Part shown: positions 6,892 through 7,552 of the stretch, piece after piece
Numbering within the stretch: position 1 is the stretch's first letter
Layout of the letters: every line of letters begins with the position of its first letter
Assembly (NCBI GenBank): GCA_007120685.1
Contig: SKNG01000302.1
Span: 1-7,552, forward strand
Length of the DNA stretch: 7,552 nucleotides
Reading direction: 5' to 3'
DNA from: Paracoccaceae bacterium
GTDB taxonomy: Bacteria > Pseudomonadota > Alphaproteobacteria > Rhodobacterales > Rhodobacteraceae
Translations under genes and position numbers: made by a program
Notes under the pieces: model-generated
Told to the model about the DNA's origin: nothing
Database searches by the model: none
Seen by the model: the letters and a program-made list of their open reading frames with translations, nothing else

Positions 6892-7074
6892 ATGCCCACC
6901 CGACTCTCGCGCCTCATTGCCTGGCTTCACGCCCGCCGCACCCCCCTTGCCGGCTTCGCCGCCGGAGCATTCGGGGCAATCGCGCTCATGCTCTTTGCCT
7001 CGGCAATTGTCCAGGGCGGGTTGTCCGACAGCGCCCCACCCGCGCCGCAGGCCATCTTCATCGAGCTGGAGTGA
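6892..7074 (+). CDS. Small single-pass membrane protein, 60 residues, unknown function
   Basis: The family is not recognised. The protein starts with a basic amphipathic stretch, MPTRLSRLIAWLHARRTPLAG. One hydrophobic helix follows at about 20-40 (FAAGAFGAIALMLFASAIV), then a short tail that is Pro-rich and ends in QAIFIELE. By the positive-inside rule the N-terminus should be cytoplasmic and the tail periplasmic. The ATG at 6892 has AAGGAA (6881-6886) five bases upstream, which supports it as a real gene and sets the start; the same frame is open upstream but has no such signal and no protein-like content. It lies in the gap between soxB and soxD, 153 bases before a second small membrane-protein gene. 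A role linked to sarcosine oxidase is not supported by anything in the sequence. Confidence 0.6.
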   Translation: MPTRLSRLIAWLHARRTPLAGFAAGAFGAIALMLFASAIVQGGLSDSAPPAPQAIFIELE

Positions 7075-7117
7075 TCCTGCAGCGGCACGTGCAGGCCTTA
7101 TCGGCAAGAATACGCGC

Positions 7118-7143
7118 AAAAAAGCCGGCATATTTCCGCCGGC
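7118..7143 (-). terminator. Minus-strand intrinsic terminator-like hairpin with no minus-strand gene
   Basis: Read on the minus strand, GCCGGC (7143-7138), an eight-base loop, and GCCGGC (7129-7124) are followed at once by six T residues (7123-7118). This is the classic intrinsic terminator form, yet no protein gene on the minus strand precedes it in the window. Read on the plus strand it has A residues before the stem and no T run after. It suggests an opposite-strand transcript starting somewhere to the right, across the small gene at 7228, or it may be chance. Confidence 0.45.
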
Positions 7144-7182
7144 CACCGGCGCGACCCGCCCGGGACAATGGAACCGCCGGCC

Positions 7183-7220
7183 CCTCCTTTTCGTGAGTCC
7201 ACCAGACACACGAAAGGAGG
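7183..7220 (+). promoter_or_regulatory. Hairpin that buries the Shine-Dalgarno of the 62-residue gene
   Basis: CCTCCTTTTCGTG (7183-7195) pairs with CACGAAAGGAGG (7209-7220) in a 12-bp stem with one bulged T; the loop is 13 bases. The right arm contains the entire Shine-Dalgarno AAAGGAGG (7213-7220), seven bases before the ATG at 7228, so it is fully paired when the hairpin forms. The left arm is an anti-Shine-Dalgarno resembling the 3' end of 16S rRNA. This implies control of translation by opening of the stem. A run of four U residues opposite the A-rich part recalls fourU thermometers, but the stem looks long and stable for that. Confidence 0.65.
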
Positions 7221-7227
7221 CTTCTAC

Positions 7228-7416
7228 ATGTCATCGCGCAACCTTCTCATCATCGGTGCCGCTGTCCTCGTGCTGTTGCTGGTCGTGTTCCTGTTCACCG
7301 GCTCGCCCCCTGAACCGGGTATGGAGCCGGCCATGCAGGAGCCGGCACCCGGCGGCGAGGCACCCGCTATGGACGCCGATCCCATGCCGGGCGCAGACCC
7401 CGCGCCGGCACAATAA
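7228..7416 (+). CDS. Small single-pass membrane protein with Pro/Glu/Met-rich tail, 62 residues, unknown function
   Basis: The family is not recognised. The N-terminus MSSRNLLIIGAAVLVLLLVVFLF gives one very hydrophobic helix (about 5-23). It is followed by a soluble tail (25-62) rich in Pro, Met, Glu, Asp and Ala, with repeats of the type EPAMQEPAPGGEAPAMD. The single Arg before the helix suggests the N-terminus stays inside and the acidic tail faces the periplasm. No lipobox or signal-peptidase site is evident. The strong Shine-Dalgarno AAAGGAGG seven bases before the ATG makes the start secure, although it is paired in a hairpin (7183-7220). A strong hairpin after the stop (7458-7486) suggests its own transcription unit. 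It sits between soxB and soxD. A type I toxin-like peptide is conceivable from the layout, but the long disordered tail is unlike most of those. Confidence 0.72.
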   Translation: MSSRNLLIIGAAVLVLLLVVFLFTGSPPEPGMEPAMQEPAPGGEAPAMDADPMPGADPAPAQ

Positions 7417-7422
7417 CTCGCA

Positions 7423-7440
7423 GCGGGGTGCTGGCCCCGC
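7423..7440. repeat. Short GC-rich hairpin after the 62-residue gene
   Basis: GCGGGG (7423-7428) and CCCCGC (7435-7440) form a 6-bp stem around a six-base loop, seven bases after the stop codon. No T run follows. It may help to protect the 3' end or pause polymerase ahead of the stronger hairpin at 7458. Confidence 0.4.
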
Positions 7441-7457
7441 CTATCCCCTCAGTCCGC

Positions 7458-7486
7458 AGGCCGGGCGCGGCAGCGCCCGGCCTTTG
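7458..7486 (+). terminator. Strong hairpin between the small gene and soxD, probable terminator
   Basis: AGGCCGGGCGC (7458-7468) and GCGCCCGGCCT (7473-7483) are perfect 11-base inverted copies around a GGCA loop. Only a short T stretch follows (TTT at 7483-7485, and another TTT at 7491). The stem is strong but the T tract is weak. It stands 32 bases before the soxD start, so it would limit read-through from upstream into soxD. Confidence 0.6.
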
Positions 7487-7517
7487 CCGTTTCAGCCCGC
7501 GTCATAGGGTCCCGCCG

Positions 7518-7552
7518 ATGCTTCTTCTGACCTGCCCCTGCTGCGGCGTCAC
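7518..7552 (+). CDS. soxD: Sarcosine oxidase delta subunit (5' end only)
   Basis: Only the first 11 codons and part of the next are present: MLLLTCPCCGV and a probable Thr. This is the characteristic start of SoxD, the small zinc-binding subunit of heterotetrameric sarcosine oxidase, where cysteines of the CPxCG motif bind zinc. AGGG (7506-7509) lies eight bases before the ATG. SoxB in the same window supports the call strongly; soxA and soxG would be expected further right. It is separated from soxB by 1,185 bases and preceded by a probable terminator, so it may use its own promoter, though none can be recognised in the 32 bases after the hairpin. Confidence 0.85.
   Translation, partial: MLLLTCPCCGV

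Noticed and set aside
6475..7209. A 244-codon minus-strand frame across the soxB-soxD gap
   Set aside because: It has no good Shine-Dalgarno and a low-complexity Arg/Gly/Pro-rich translation, and it crosses the better-supported small gene at 6892.
5606..7507. A 633-codon open frame on the plus strand covering half of soxB and the whole gap to soxD
   Set aside because: It overlaps soxB in another phase, its translation is Arg/Gly/Ala/Pro-rich with no domain, and it runs across hairpins and both small genes. It is a product of high GC content.

Overview
The window is a GC-rich stretch of chromosome from an alphaproteobacterium, most likely in the Rhodobacterales (Rhodobacter/Paracoccus type). 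The basis is the GlnK N-terminus, a class A penicillin-binding protein with a cysteine-bearing insert, the ccmI-ruvX-DUF1289 cluster, and a heterotetrameric sarcosine oxidase locus. No rRNA, tRNA, CRISPR array, transposase or integrase was seen. All placements rest on reading the sequence; no database was searched.

Layout, left to right. The 5' end of a PII signalling gene (glnK-like) runs off the left edge on the minus strand. A 292-base divergent intergenic region follows, then a complete class A penicillin-binding protein gene (427-2589, plus). Two adjacent hairpins (2608-2653) end this gene and the convergent minus-strand cluster. That cluster, in transcription order, is ccmI (4821-3526), ruvX (3526-3050, overlapping the ccmI stop by one base) and a DUF1289 four-cysteine protein (2945-2664). 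A 266-base divergent region (4822-5087) separates ccmI from soxB (5088-6332, plus), which encodes the sarcosine oxidase beta subunit.

The right end is the unusual part. The start of soxD (sarcosine oxidase delta subunit) appears only at 7518, although soxB and soxD are normally directly adjacent in soxBDAG operons. The 1,185 bases between them hold a 559-base stretch without a convincing gene but with several hairpins, then two small genes for single-pass membrane proteins of 60 and 62 residues. The second gene has a strong Shine-Dalgarno sequence fully buried in a 12-bp hairpin. About 85 bases upstream of its start codon lies a hairpin followed by six T residues when read on the minus strand. 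The gene is followed by a strong hairpin just ahead of soxD.

How the genes fit together. Most are housekeeping: nitrogen signalling, cell-wall synthesis, cytochrome c maturation, Holliday-junction or rRNA processing, and C1/glycine-betaine catabolism. The soxB-soxD gap, with its buried ribosome-binding site and opposite-strand terminator-like hairpin, is the best candidate for undescribed regulation. It has the layout expected of a small membrane protein under RNA control, but no function can be assigned from sequence alone.
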